64,000 bases of DNA from Flexivirga oryzae (lineage in GTDB: Bacteria; Actinomycetota; Actinomycetes; Actinomycetales; Dermatophilaceae). Below, piece after piece: positions 14,980 through 23,701 of the stretch. A model generated the notes under the pieces. That model saw only the letters and a list, made by a program, of their open reading frames with translations. It made no database searches and was not told the DNA's origin. Every line of letters starts with the position of its first letter. Position 1 is the stretch's first letter. The translations under genes and the position numbers were made by a program. Location: NCBI RefSeq assembly GCF_014190805.1, contig NZ_JACHVQ010000002.1:310001-374000 (forward strand), written 5' to 3'.

Positions 14980-17505
14980 TCAGTCCTTGCCGAGATCGAT
15001 CCCACCGGCGGTCTCGACGGTCAACGCGTCGGGAGCCTGCGGCTTCGGGCTGCCGGTGAAGGTGAAGGTGGCCTCCTTGCCCTCGCCCTCGACGTCGACC
15101 AGCACGATCTCACCGGCCCCGAGCTCGCCGTAGAGGATCTTCTCGGACAGCATGTCCTCGATCTCGCGCTGGATGGCGCGGCGCAACGGACGGGCACCGA
15201 GCGCCGGGTCGTAACCCCGCGTGGCCAGGAGCTGCTTGGCGGAAGCGGTGAGCTCGATCGCCATGTCCTTGTCCTTGAGCCGGTTGTCCAGGTCGGCGAT
15301 CCGCAGATCGACGATCTGCACGATCTCGTCCTGGGTCAGCTGCGGGAAGACGATCGTGTCGTCGACACGGTTGAGGAACTCGGGCCGGAAGTGCTGCTTC
15401 AGCTCGTCCTGGACCTTGGCCTTCATCTTCTCGTAGCCGGTCGCGGTGTCGTTGCCGGACGCGAAGCCGAGCGAGACACCCTTGGCGATGTCGCGGGTGC
15501 CGAGGTTGGTGGTCATGATGATCACGGTGTTCTTGAAGTCGACCACCCGGCCCTGGCTGTCGGTCAACCGGCCGTCCTCCAGGATCTGCAACAGCGAGTT
15601 GAAGATGTCCGGGTGGGCCTTCTCGACCTCGTCGAACAGCACGACGGAGAACGGCTTGCGGCGGACCTTCTCGGTCAGCTGGCCGCCCTCTTCGTAGCCG
15701 ACGTAACCGGGGGGCGAACCGAACAGCCTGGACACGGTGTGCTTCTCGGAGAATTCCGACATGTCGAGGGTGATCAGCGAGTCCTCGTCGCCGAAGAGGA
15801 ATTCGGCGAGCGCCTTGGCCAGCTCGGTCTTACCGACACCGGTCGGACCGGCGAAGATGAACGAACCACCGGGACGGCGCGGGTCCTTCAGCCCGGCGCG
15901 GGTGCGCCGGATCGCCTGGGACAGCGCCTTGATCGCGTCGTCGTTGCCGACGATGCGCTTGTGCAGCTCGTCCTCCATCCGCAGCAGGCGGCTGGACTCC
16001 TCCTCGGTCAGCTTGAAGACCGGTATGCCGGTCGAAGCGGCCAGCACCTCGGCGATCAACTCCTCGTCGACCTCCGCGACGACGTCGATGTCGCCGGCCT
16101 TCCACTCCTTCTCGCGCTGCTCCTTGGCCTGGATCAGCTTCTTCTCGTCGTCGCGCAGCGCGGCGGCCTTCTCGAAGTCCTGCCCGTCGATCGCCGACTC
16201 CTTCTCACGGCGGACGTGCGCGATCTTCTCGTCGAACTCGCGCAGGTCCGGCGGAGCGGTCATCCGGCGGATGCGCAACCGGGCGCCGGCCTCGTCGATC
16301 AGGTCGATCGCCTTGTCCGGCAGGTGCCGGTCGTTGATGTAGCGGTCGGCCATGTTGACCGCGCCCACCAGCGCAGCGTCGGTGATCGTCACCCGGTGGT
16401 GCGCCTCGTAAAGGTCGCGCAGCCCCTTCAGGATCTCGATCGCGTGCGGGATCGTCGGCTCCTGCACCTGGATCGGCTGGAACCGGCGCTCCAGCGCGGC
16501 GTCCTTCTCGATGTGCTTGCGGTATTCGTCGAGGGTGGTCGCACCGATCGTCTGCAGCTCGCCCCGGGCCAGCATCGGCTTCAGGATCGAGGCGGCGTCG
16601 ATGGCGCCCTCGGCGGCACCGGCGCCGACGAGCGTGTGGATCTCGTCGATGAACAGGATGATGTCGCCGCGGGTGCGGATCTCCTTGAGCACCTTGCGCA
16701 GCCGCTCCTCGAAGTCACCGCGGTAGCGGCTGCCCGCGACCAGCGACCCGAGGTCGAGGGTGTAGAGCTGCTTGTCCTTCAGCGTCTCGGGGACCTCGCC
16801 GCGGACGATGTCCTGGGCAAGACCCTCCACGACGGCGGTCTTGCCCACACCGGGCTCCCCGATGAGGACAGGGTTGTTCTTGGTGCGTCGGGACAGCACC
16901 TGCATGACCCGCTCGATCTCCTGGTCACGCTGGATGACCGGGTCGAGCTTGCCCTCGCGGGCGGCCTGCGTCAGGTTGCGGCCGAACTGGTCGAGCACCA
17001 GCGAACCGGCGGGCGTGCCGGTCTCCTGCCCGGGCTGACCAACACCGGCACCCTGCGGCTCCTTGCCCTGGTAACCGGAGACGAGCTGTATGACGACCTG
17101 GCGCACCCGCGACAGGTCGGCGCCCATCTTCACCAGCACCTGCGCGGCGACGCCCTCGCCCTCCCGGATCAGGCCGAGCAGGATGTGCTCGGTGCCGATG
17201 TAGCTGTGGCCCAGCTGCAGGCCCTCCCGCAGCGACAGCTCGAGCACCTTCTTGGCGCGCGGCGTGAACGGGATGTGTCCGGACTGCGTCTGCTGGCTCG
17301 GGCCGATGATCTCCTGCACCTGCTCACGAACGGCGTCCAGCGAGATGCCCATGCTCTCCAGAGCCTTGGCCGCCACACCCTCCCCTTCGTGTATCAGGCC
17401 GAGCAGGATGTGTTCGGTGCCGATGTAGTTGTGGTTGAGCATGCGCGCCTCTTCCTGAGCGAGCACCACAACTCGCCGGGCGCGGTCGGTGAACCGTTCG
17501 AACAT
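14980..17505 (-). CDS. clpC: ATP-dependent Clp protease ATP-binding subunit ClpC
   Basis: 841 residues, full length. Two Clp_N repeats (YIGTEHILLGLIHEGEGVAA and its second copy) come first. AAA+ domain 1 has Walker A GEPGVGKT, a UVR/coiled-coil middle domain follows (KIAHVRREKESAIDGQDFEK), and AAA+ domain 2 has GPTGVGKTELAKA. The C-terminal D2-small domain follows. It unfolds substrates and feeds them to ClpP, including McsB- or pup-independent quality-control targets in actinobacteria. ATG with GAGGAG 6 nt upstream. A -10-like TAGCAT lies 34 nt upstream on the minus strand, and a ClgR-like box lies further upstream. Confidence 0.98.
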   Translation of the reverse strand: MFERFTDRARRVVVLAQEEARMLNHNYIGTEHILLGLIHEGEGVAAKALESMGISLDAVREQVQEIIGPSQQTQSGHIPFTPRAKKVLELSLREGLQLGHSYIGTEHILLGLIREGEGVAAQVLVKMGADLSRVRQVVIQLVSGYQGKEPQGAGVGQPGQETGTPAGSLVLDQFGRNLTQAAREGKLDPVIQRDQEIERVMQVLSRRTKNNPVLIGEPGVGKTAVVEGLAQDIVRGEVPETLKDKQLYTLDLGSLVAGSRYRGDFEERLRKVLKEIRTRGDIILFIDEIHTLVGAGAAEGAIDAASILKPMLARGELQTIGATTLDEYRKHIEKDAALERRFQPIQVQEPTIPHAIEILKGLRDLYEAHHRVTITDAALVGAVNMADRYINDRHLPDKAIDLIDEAGARLRIRRMTAPPDLREFDEKIAHVRREKESAIDGQDFEKAAALRDDEKKLIQAKEQREKEWKAGDIDVVAEVDEELIAEVLAASTGIPVFKLTEEESSRLLRMEDELHKRIVGNDDAIKALSQAIRRTRAGLKDPRRPGGSFIFAGPTGVGKTELAKALAEFLFGDEDSLITLDMSEFSEKHTVSRLFGSPPGYVGYEEGGQLTEKVRRKPFSVVLFDEVEKAHPDIFNSLLQILEDGRLTDSQGRVVDFKNTVIIMTTNLGTRDIAKGVSLGFASGNDTATGYEKMKAKVQDELKQHFRPEFLNRVDDTIVFPQLTQDEIVQIVDLRIADLDNRLKDKDMAIELTASAKQLLATRGYDPALGARPLRRAIQREIEDMLSEKILYGELGAGEIVLVDVEGEGKEATFTFTGSPKPQAPDALTVETAGGIDLGKD

Positions 17506-17662
17506 CTCTAACTCCTCGGGTAGCTCTCGCCACCATCGATGCTAACTGCAGCGACTGGGGTTGGGCAGCGCTGACCACAGCGCGACACAGTGCCACAGCT
17601 GGTCTTGACGCGAACAACGCCAACGGCGGTCAGCATGTTCCAGCCACGGGCGCTGGTCACGC

Positions 17663-17682
17663 GTGTTCGCGCAGAGCGCAAC
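17663..17682 (-). promoter_or_regulatory. Possible ClgR operator upstream of clpC
   Basis: TGTTCGCGCAGAGCGCAAC has the CGC-N5-GCG dyad of ClgR sites, with two mismatches to the Corynebacterium consensus as I remember it. It lies about 160 nt from the clpC start in a 220-nt gap between ku and clpC. ClgR activates clp genes in actinobacteria. Distance and mismatches keep this tentative. Confidence 0.3.
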
Positions 17683-17725
17683 GGCGGTGCGCGCGCTCCG
17701 TGCCATACCCATGCCGGACCGTCGG

Positions 17726-18700
17726 TCAGCCGGCCTTCTTCGCGGGCTTCTTCGCGGCGGACTTGGCCGCCGACTTCTTGGTCGCGGTCTTCTTACCGGA
17801 CGACTTCGCGCCGGTCGTCTTCTTCGCCGCTGCCTTCTTCGCCGCGGCCTTCTTGGCGGGCTTCTTCGCAGCCTTCGTCGCGGCCGGCTTCGCACCGGCA
17901 TCCGGCTCGTCCACCGGCTCACCCCGGGACGCCTTGGCCCGGTTGACGCTCTGCTGCAGTGCGGCCAGCAGGTCGAGCACCTCGCCGCCCTCGTCCTCCT
18001 CCTCGGGCACCGCCTGCACCTCGTGGCCCTCGAGCTTGGCCTCCACGACCGCCTTGACCGCCCGCTCGTAGTCGTCGGTGTAGTCCTCCGGCTCGTAGTC
18101 GCCGGACAGCGACTCCACGAGCATCCCCGCCATCGCCAGCTCCGCGTCGCTGGTCTCGACACTCTCGTCCAGCACCCCGAAGTCGGCGGCGCGGACCTCG
18201 TCCGGCCACAGCAGCGTCTGCAGCACGATCACCTCGTCGTGGACGCGCAGCAACGCCACGGTGGACCGGGTCCGCAGCGACACCGTGACCAACGCCACCC
18301 GGTCCGTGGACCGCAGCGCGTCCCGCAGCAGCGAGTAAGGCTTCAGCGCGCCCTTGTCCGGCTCCAGGTAGTAGCTCTTGTCCAGCAGCATCGGGTCGAT
18401 CTGGTCGGTCGGGACGAACTTGTCGACCGCGATCTCCTTGCTGTTGCTGATCGGGAGCTCGGCCAGGTCCTCGTCGGTGAGCACGACCATCTGGCCGTCC
18501 TCGGTCTCGTAACCCTTGGCGATGTCGTCGTACGACACCTGCTCGCCGTCGATCGAGCAGACCCGCTGGTACTTGATGCGGCCACCGTCCTCCCGGTGCA
18601 CCTGCCGGAACTGCACGTCGTGGTTCTCCGTGGCGGAGTACAACCGCACCGGCACGTTGACCAGGCCGAAGGAAACTGCGCCCTTCCACATCGCACGCAT
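17726..18700 (-). CDS. ku: Ku protein (non-homologous end joining)
   Basis: 324 residues. The Ku core runs from MWKGAVSFGLVNVPVRLYSA to about residue 250, with GGRIKYQRVCSIDGEQV and the KSYYLEPDKGALKPYSLLRD dimer region. A long Lys/Ala-rich tail of about 60 residues follows; such tails bind DNA and aid end threading in actinobacterial Ku. It binds double-strand ends and recruits LigD, which is encoded divergently 46 nt away. A GATAAT box lies 6 nt before the ATG, so it is probably leaderless. Confidence 0.96.
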   Translation of the reverse strand: MRAMWKGAVSFGLVNVPVRLYSATENHDVQFRQVHREDGGRIKYQRVCSIDGEQVSYDDIAKGYETEDGQMVVLTDEDLAELPISNSKEIAVDKFVPTDQIDPMLLDKSYYLEPDKGALKPYSLLRDALRSTDRVALVTVSLRTRSTVALLRVHDEVIVLQTLLWPDEVRAADFGVLDESVETSDAELAMAGMLVESLSGDYEPEDYTDDYERAVKAVVEAKLEGHEVQAVPEEEDEGGEVLDLLAALQQSVNRAKASRGEPVDEPDAGAKPAATKAAKKPAKKAAAKKAAAKKTTGAKSSGKKTATKKSAAKSAAKKPAKKAG

Positions 18701-18746
18701 CGAACGATTATCCGCACCGGATTCCTCTCAGGGCAAGATTGACCGC

Positions 18747-19763
18747 ATGCGTCCCATGCTCGCCACCCCCGCGAACACCGTGCCGGAGGGCGACGAGTGG
18801 GTGCACGAGGTGAAGTGGGACGGCATGCGGGTGCTCGCCCACGTGTCGGGTTCGTCGGTGCGTCTCACCTCCCGCACCGAGCGGGACGTGTCGGTCGCCT
18901 TCCCCGAGCTGCTGCGGCCCGGCGCCGGCCTACAGGGGTATGACGATCTGCTCCTGGACGGCGAGGTGGTGGTGATGACCGACGGCGTCCCGTCCTTCGC
19001 GGCGCTCGCCGAGCGCTTCAACGTGTCCGACGCGGCGATGGCCGCGCGGCTGGCGAGCGCTGCACCGGCCACCTACCTGGTGTTCGACGTGCTGCAGGCG
19101 ATGAACCGCCCGACCCTGGCGATGCCGCTGCGGCAACGCCGGCAACTGCTGGAGGGGCTGGACCTGCAGACGGGCGTGGTGCAGACGCCGGCGACGTTCA
19201 CCGACGGCGCGCAGCTGGCGGAAGCGACCGCCGCCCAGGGGCTGGAAGGCGTGGTCTCCAAGCGACTCGGCTCGCCATACCGGCCGGGGCGGCGCAGCCC
19301 CGACTGGCGCAAGATCGTGCACCGGCGCACCGACTCGTTCCTGATCTGCGGGTGGCTGCCGGAGCGCGACAACGCCCGCGCGCTGGGGTCGGTCTACCTG
19401 GCGACGCCCAGCCCGGACGGGCCGCTGCTGTTCCGCGGCCGGGTGGGATCCGGGCTGGCGGGCGGGCGGGGCGCGGACCTGCTGGACCGGTTGCGTGAGA
19501 TCCCCTGCGAGACACCGCCGTTCGACGAGGTGCCGGTCGGCGAGGCCGATCGTGGCGCGATCAACTGGGTGCGCCCGGAGCTGATCGCGGACGTGGAGTT
19601 CCTCGGCATCTCCGAGGCCGGTCAACTGCGGCAGCCGTCCTGGCGCGGGCTGCGCTCCGACCTGACGCCGCAGGACCTGGTGCGGACGGAGACCGCGGGG
19701 TCCCCGCGAAGCATCGAAGCGAGGAACGAGCGGAGAACTCCGGGGGGTGGGGCCGATGGCTGA
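18747..19763 (+). CDS. ligD: ATP-dependent DNA ligase, LigD ligase-domain protein
   Basis: 338 residues: the ligase module alone, without polymerase or nuclease domains. The adenylated lysine is K23 in HEVKWDGMR (motif I). Motif IV is GLEGVVSKR and motif V is DWRKIVHR, followed by an OB fold. It seals ends held by Ku. The ATG lies 6 nt after AAGATT in the shared Ku/Lig promoter gap. The last 20 or so codons (SPRSIEARNERRTPGGG) are encoded by a copy of the 52-bp hairpin repeat, so the natural C terminus has probably been extended by repeat insertion. Confidence 0.94.
   Translation: MRPMLATPANTVPEGDEWVHEVKWDGMRVLAHVSGSSVRLTSRTERDVSVAFPELLRPGAGLQGYDDLLLDGEVVVMTDGVPSFAALAERFNVSDAAMAARLASAAPATYLVFDVLQAMNRPTLAMPLRQRRQLLEGLDLQTGVVQTPATFTDGAQLAEATAAQGLEGVVSKRLGSPYRPGRRSPDWRKIVHRRTDSFLICGWLPERDNARALGSVYLATPSPDGPLLFRGRVGSGLAGGRGADLLDRLREIPCETPPFDEVPVGEADRGAINWVRPELIADVEFLGISEAGQLRQPSWRGLRSDLTPQDLVRTETAGSPRSIEARNERRTPGGGADG
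19697..19752. repeat. Intra-operon hairpin repeat, copy 3 (inside coding sequence)
   Basis: GGGGTCCCCGCGAAGCATCG, then AGCGAGGAACGAGCGGAGAAC, closing in a G-run. It matches the 27148 copies. It forms the 3' end of the ligase gene and supplies the G-rich ribosome-binding region of the polymerase gene, whose ATG lies 3 nt after it. Confidence 0.75.
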
Positions 19764-20667
19764 CGGGCAGATCATCACCGAGGTCGACGGACGCCGGCTG
19801 AAACTGGGCAACCTGGACAAGGTGCTCTACCCGGGCACCGAGACCACCAAGGGCGAGGTGCTGCACTACTACACGCAGGTCGCCACGGCCCTGCTCCCGG
19901 TGGTCGCCGACCGACCGGCCACCCGCATCCGGTGGCCGCACGGGGTGGCGGACCTGTCCTTCTTCGAGAAGAACCTGCCACCGGGCGCGCCGACCTGGCT
20001 GCCCCGGGTCAGCCTGCCGTCGTCCGGTTCGCGCGGCACCGGCGATCAGGTGACCTACCCGGTGATCGCGTCGCTGGCCGAGCTGCTCTACCTGGTCAAC
20101 CTGGCGTCGTTGGAGTTCCACGTGCCGCAGTGGCGGTTGGCCGAGGAGGTCCCGGCACACCCCGACCGGTTGGTTATCGACCTCGACCCGGGTGCTCCGG
20201 CCGGACTGGGCGACTGCGCCCGCCTCGCCCTCATCGTCCGGGACCGGTTGGCCGGCATCGGCCTGGACCGTTGTGTACCCGTCACGTCCGGCAGTAAAGG
20301 CATGCAGGTGTATGCCGCCCTGGACGGCAGCCAATCCAGCGAAGCGATCCGGGATGCAGCACGCGAATTGGCGCAACAACTCACCCGTGAGCACCCGGAT
20401 CTGGTCGTCTGGAAGATGACGAAGTCGAAACGCCCGGGGAAAGTGTTGTTGGATTGGTCACAGAACACCGCCGCCAAGACCACGATCGCGCCGTATTCGA
20501 TGCGCGGCAAGGAACGCCCGACGGTCGCCGCGCCGCGCACCTGGGATGAGATCCAGCAGGGCGCGGAGAAAGCCGGCACCCTGCGTCAACTATTGTTCGA
20601 CGAGGTCCTTGATCGGCTCGACAACCTTGGCGATCTCTTCTCCGACGGGATCCTGGACAGTCGGTAA
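19756..20667 (+). CDS. ligD: LigD polymerase-domain protein (AEP primase-polymerase)
   Basis: 303 residues of the archaeo-eukaryotic primase fold. DIDLDP-type catalytic motif: RLVIDLDPGAPAGLGDC. The SGSKGMQVYAAL motif with the phosphate-binding Ser/Lys follows, and KMTKSKRPGKVLLDWSQN binds the nucleotide and template. Start region is LGNLDKVLYPGTETTKGEVL. It fills gaps with ribonucleotides in end joining. Its ATG overlaps the ligase stop, so ligase and polymerase are translated from one message as separate proteins. The phosphoesterase domain of full LigD is not present in the window. Confidence 0.94.
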   Translation: MADGQIITEVDGRRLKLGNLDKVLYPGTETTKGEVLHYYTQVATALLPVVADRPATRIRWPHGVADLSFFEKNLPPGAPTWLPRVSLPSSGSRGTGDQVTYPVIASLAELLYLVNLASLEFHVPQWRLAEEVPAHPDRLVIDLDPGAPAGLGDCARLALIVRDRLAGIGLDRCVPVTSGSKGMQVYAALDGSQSSEAIRDAARELAQQLTREHPDLVVWKMTKSKRPGKVLLDWSQNTAAKTTIAPYSMRGKERPTVAAPRTWDEIQQGAEKAGTLRQLLFDEVLDRLDNLGDLFSDGILDSR

Positions 20668-20706
20668 AACCGGCGAGTACAGCCACTATTCACAGACAGC
20701 AGAAGA

Positions 20707-20740
20707 CCGCCCATCGCGTGGAATTCACGCAATGGGCGGC
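20707..20740. terminator. Bidirectional terminator between LigD polymerase and lsr2
   Basis: Stem CCGCCCATCGCGTG / CACGCAATGGGCGG (one mismatch) with a GAATT loop, between convergent genes. Confidence 0.8.
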
Positions 20741-20792
20741 TTCACCGCGAGTGCGCGGCCGTGACCGGAAAGGCCGCGGCCGCGGGCACCGG

Positions 20793-21119
20793 TCAGGAGT
20801 TGGCGCGCGCGTATGCCTCCTGCACCTCGGCCGACACCCGGCCGCGGTCACTGACCTTGAAACCGTTCTTGCGGCCCCATTCCCGCACCTTGTTCAGATC
20901 GGTGCGTCCGCTGGCGACCCGACTCGGGGCCAGCCGCTGACGACCCCGAATGGAACGGGCATGGCCGATCCATTTCGCGAGGTCATCGCGCAACTGTGCA
21001 GAATTTGCGGCCGAGAGATCAATCTCGTATGCCTTGCCGTCAAGCGCGAAATTGACTGTCTCGGTCGCCTCGGATCCGTCGAGGTCGTCCTCGAGCAGAA
21101 TTTGAACACGCTGAGCCAT
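20793..21119 (-). CDS. lsr2: Lsr2, xenogeneic-silencing nucleoid protein
   Basis: 108 residues. The N-terminal oligomerisation domain is MAQRVQILLEDDLDGSEATE to about residue 55. The C-terminal DNA-binding domain has DLNKVREWGRKNGFKVSDRG with the minor-groove RGR motif in SDRGRVS. It bridges AT-rich DNA and silences foreign genes, the functional counterpart of H-NS. ATG with AGGAGA 8 nt upstream. The 150-nt upstream region is the most AT-rich non-coding stretch nearby (GCTAACACAACGTAAGTTAG), which is consistent with self-binding. Confidence 0.97.
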   Translation of the reverse strand: MAQRVQILLEDDLDGSEATETVNFALDGKAYEIDLSAANSAQLRDDLAKWIGHARSIRGRQRLAPSRVASGRTDLNKVREWGRKNGFKVSDRGRVSAEVQEAYARANS

Positions 21120-21274
21120 TGTGCATTCTCCTACCGTGGATTCACTGGTTTCAACGCAACGCTAACACAACGTAAGTTAGGTGCCACGAAACCAAGACGG
21201 GCAATTCCGGCGGGATTAATGCGGTGCGTGCGATCGGGCGGTCCGGCCGTTAAGCAGCACGGCGCGGACCGGAG

Positions 21275-21454
21275 TCAGTGCTCCTGATGTTCGGAGTCCT
21301 GCCCGGCGAGGCGATCTTGTTCGCGCTCCCACTGAGCGTGCGCAATGCGTTCGCGCCGGTCGCCTTCCACAATGTGCTTGAGAATGACGTAAAGCAGATA
21401 GAGCAACCCGATCGACGGGATCAGAGTCTCGATGTAGGGCCACACGTCTTCCAT
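21275..21454 (-). CDS. Small membrane protein, 59 residues
   Basis: A short gene. After an acidic MEDVWPYIETL start comes one membrane segment, IPSIGLLYLLYVILKHIV (about residues 12-29), then a highly charged cytoplasmic tail, EGDRRERIAHAQWEREQ, ending in a His/Glu-rich stretch. Codon third positions in the tail are GC-rich as in neighbours. No family recognised. It lies between lsr2 and ogt on the same strand, 50 nt after the ogt stop. The preceding CTTACC gives little Shine-Dalgarno signal. Confidence 0.65.
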   Translation of the reverse strand: MEDVWPYIETLIPSIGLLYLLYVILKHIVEGDRRERIAHAQWEREQDRLAGQDSEHQEH

Positions 21455-21506
21455 GGTAAGCCAGTCGACCGAGTGCCCGAATCATGGCCGGTGCGGGCAC
21501 CGGGCT

Positions 21507-22016
21507 TCAGAACAGTTGTTGTTGCGGGTCCTCGACGGCCTTCTCGTGCGCCAGCAACCACTGCTTCCGGTGAATACCGCCGCCGTAGCCGGTCATGCTG
21601 CCGTTGGCGCCGATCACCCGATGGCACGGGATGACGATGGAGATCGGGTTGCGGCCGTTCGCCAGCCCGACGGCCCGGCTGGCGGTCGGGCTGCCGATGT
21701 GCTGCGCCAATTCGCCGTAGCTCCACGTCTGTCCGTACGGGATCTCGCGCAACGCACGCCATACCCGCTGTTGGAATTCGGTGCCCGCTGGGCGCACCGG
21801 GAGATCGAATTCCTCGCGTTCGCCGGCGAAGTATTCGCGCAGTTGCTGCGCGACCGTGGAAAGCACCGGGTCGCCGTCGACCCGTTCGCCGAAATCGTTC
21901 GCGGCCGGCGCGTGCTGGTGGGTCTCCATGTAGACGCCGACCAGCTCTTCACCGTCCGCGACCAGTGTGAGCGGTCCGATCGGTGTTTGTTCCAGCACCG
22001 CGTGCCGTGTCGTCAT
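21507..22016 (-). CDS. ogt: Methylated-DNA--[protein]-cysteine S-methyltransferase
   Basis: 169 residues. Active-site motif PCHRVIGANG holds the acceptor Cys. The helix-turn-helix FQQRVWRALREIPYGQTWSY and the Asn hinge in ANGRNPISIVI are present. It repairs O6-alkylguanine by suicidal transfer. Its ATG overlaps the stop of the upstream Ada-AlkA gene (ATGA), with AAGGAG just before, so both repair proteins are made together as an adaptive-response operon. Confidence 0.96.
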   Translation of the reverse strand: MTTRHAVLEQTPIGPLTLVADGEELVGVYMETHQHAPAANDFGERVDGDPVLSTVAQQLREYFAGEREEFDLPVRPAGTEFQQRVWRALREIPYGQTWSYGELAQHIGSPTASRAVGLANGRNPISIVIPCHRVIGANGSMTGYGGGIHRKQWLLAHEKAVEDPQQQLF

Positions 22017-23515
22017 CCGTCGCTCCTTGCCTGATCGGGAAGTCGATTGATCTCGTGGCTGCCGCTGGCCCACAGGTGTTGTACGGCGTAGGCGCGCCAG
22101 GGCCGCCACGGCGCGCTGGCCCGCAGCTGCGCGGTGCCCCGGTCGGGCAGGCCGAGTGCGGCCATCGCCTGCCGGACCCCGAGGTCGCTGGCGGGAAAGG
22201 CGTCGGGGTCGCCGAGTGCGCGCATGGCGACGCCCTCGACGGTCCACGGGCCGATGCCGGGCAGCGCGAGCAGGCCGTCGCGGGCGCGTTGCCAGTCGGC
22301 ACTGGTCGAGACATAGAGGTCACCGCTCGCCAGCGCCACCGCGAGACCGCGCAGGGTGTCGCGGCGACGTTGCGGCATGGCGAGGGTCGCGTCGTCGGCA
22401 TCGGCGACGACGGCCGGGTCGGGGAACGTCGCGGTGAGTCCGCCGTCCGGGTCGGCGACGCGCACCCCGTATGCCGCCACGAGCCGGCCGGCGTGGGTGC
22501 GGGCGGCACGGGTCGAGATCTGCTGCCCGATCACCAGGCGCAGTGCCAGCTCGGCGCCGTCGACGGTCCGGGGCACCCGTCGCCCGGGTGCGCCGGCCAC
22601 CATGGCCGCCAGTCGTGGGTCACGGCCCAGGTCGGCGTCGATCGCCTCCGGGTCGGCGTCCAGGTCGAGCAGCCATCGACACCGGCTGATCGCGACCGGC
22701 AGGTCGCCGAGGTCGCGCAGCCAAACCCGGGCCGCGACGTGGTCCTGCTGCGGGCGCAGCGCGACGATCGCCGGCCCGGACGGCAGCCGCATCGTGCGTC
22801 GGTAGGCACCGTCCCGCCACTCCTCCACCCCGGGCACCGCGGTCGCCACGAGATGCCCGAAGAGGTTGTCGACACACAGGGGGCGGCGGAACGGCAACCG
22901 CAGCTGCAGGTGATGCCAGGCAGGGTCCACGCCGTCCGGGGTCACCGCGGAGATCCTTGCCTTGGCACGCAATTCACGCGGCGCCATGGCGAACACCTCC
23001 CGCATGGTGTCGTTGAACGACCGGATGCTGCCGAAGCCCGCGGCGTGCGCGACCTGGGTCAGCGGCAGGGTCGTGGTCTCGACGAGGACGCGCGCGGTCT
23101 GCGCCCGTTGCGCACGCGCGAGCGCGAGCGGTGACGCGCCGAGTTCGGCACGCACCTGACGTTCGATCTGACGAGTGCTGTAACCGAGCCGCCGCGCCAG
23201 TCCGGCGATCCCTTCCCGGTCCACCACGCCATCGGCGATCAACCGCATGGCACGCGCGACCAGATCGGCTCGGACGTTCCACTCCGGGGATCCCGGGCTC
23301 GCGTCCGGGCGGCACCGCTTGCACGCCCGGAACCCGCCGGCCTGTGCTGCAGCCGCGCTCGGGTAGAAGGTGATGTTGCGCGCCTTCGGCGGCGTCGCCG
23401 GACAGCTCGGCCGGCAGTAGATCCCGGTCGTGCGCACGGCTGTGACGAACCAGCCGTCGAAGCGCGAATCCCGCGCCCGCACGGCGGTCAGGCACGTCTG
23501 CGGATCGGTGAGCAC
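22013..23515 (-). CDS. alkA: Ada-AlkA fusion: alkylation-response regulator and 3-methyladenine glycosylase
   Basis: 500 residues in three parts. The N-terminal Ada zinc domain (GIYCRPSCPA and ACKRCRPD supply four Cys, one the methyl-phosphotriester acceptor) spans about 1-80. An AraC-type helix-turn-helix (GIAGLARRLGYSTRQIERQV, FGSIRSFNDTMREVF) spans about 90-190. An AlkA glycosylase domain follows, with LPGIGPWTVEGVAMRALGDP and its catalytic Asp in PASDLGVR. It senses DNA methylation, activates genes and excises alkylated bases. GTG start 6 nt after CAGACT on the minus strand, so leaderless. A 28-bp palindrome lies 36 nt upstream. Confidence 0.94.
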   Translation of the reverse strand: MLTDPQTCLTAVRARDSRFDGWFVTAVRTTGIYCRPSCPATPPKARNITFYPSAAAAQAGGFRACKRCRPDASPGSPEWNVRADLVARAMRLIADGVVDREGIAGLARRLGYSTRQIERQVRAELGASPLALARAQRAQTARVLVETTTLPLTQVAHAAGFGSIRSFNDTMREVFAMAPRELRAKARISAVTPDGVDPAWHHLQLRLPFRRPLCVDNLFGHLVATAVPGVEEWRDGAYRRTMRLPSGPAIVALRPQQDHVAARVWLRDLGDLPVAISRCRWLLDLDADPEAIDADLGRDPRLAAMVAGAPGRRVPRTVDGAELALRLVIGQQISTRAARTHAGRLVAAYGVRVADPDGGLTATFPDPAVVADADDATLAMPQRRRDTLRGLAVALASGDLYVSTSADWQRARDGLLALPGIGPWTVEGVAMRALGDPDAFPASDLGVRQAMAALGLPDRGTAQLRASAPWRPWRAYAVQHLWASGSHEINRLPDQARSDG

Positions 23516-23550
23516 GGGTCCAGTCTGCGCTCCGCCACCGACAATGACTC

Positions 23551-23578
23551 GCAGAAAAGCGACGTGTCGATTTTCTGC
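23551..23578. promoter_or_regulatory. 28-bp palindrome between ada-alkA and the S53 peptidase gene
   Basis: GCAGAAAA and TTTTCTGC are perfect outer arms. The inner arms CGAC / GTCG also pair, with one mismatch pair between. It is centred about 50 nt upstream of the ada-alkA start, where an operator or an Ada site could act, and 137 nt upstream of the S53 start. Regulator unknown. Confidence 0.5.
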
Positions 23579-23701
23579 CAGTCCGGCAGGTCGGAGTCGG
23601 CATCCCGAGATCCCGCGTAACGGATCGAACGTCCCGCCGCGTCAGGACCAATACGAAGGTGCCCGGCGATCGGCCGAGGCACCGCGACCAGGGGAGGTCC
23701 G

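Noticed and set aside
15391..17511. Long open frame opposite clpC (about 706 codons)
   Set aside because: A mirror of the conserved ClpC coding sequence in GC-rich DNA; no family resemblance and no ribosome site.
19697..19752. Terminator between ligase and polymerase genes
   Set aside because: It is within coding sequence, the genes overlap, and the polymerase has no other promoter.
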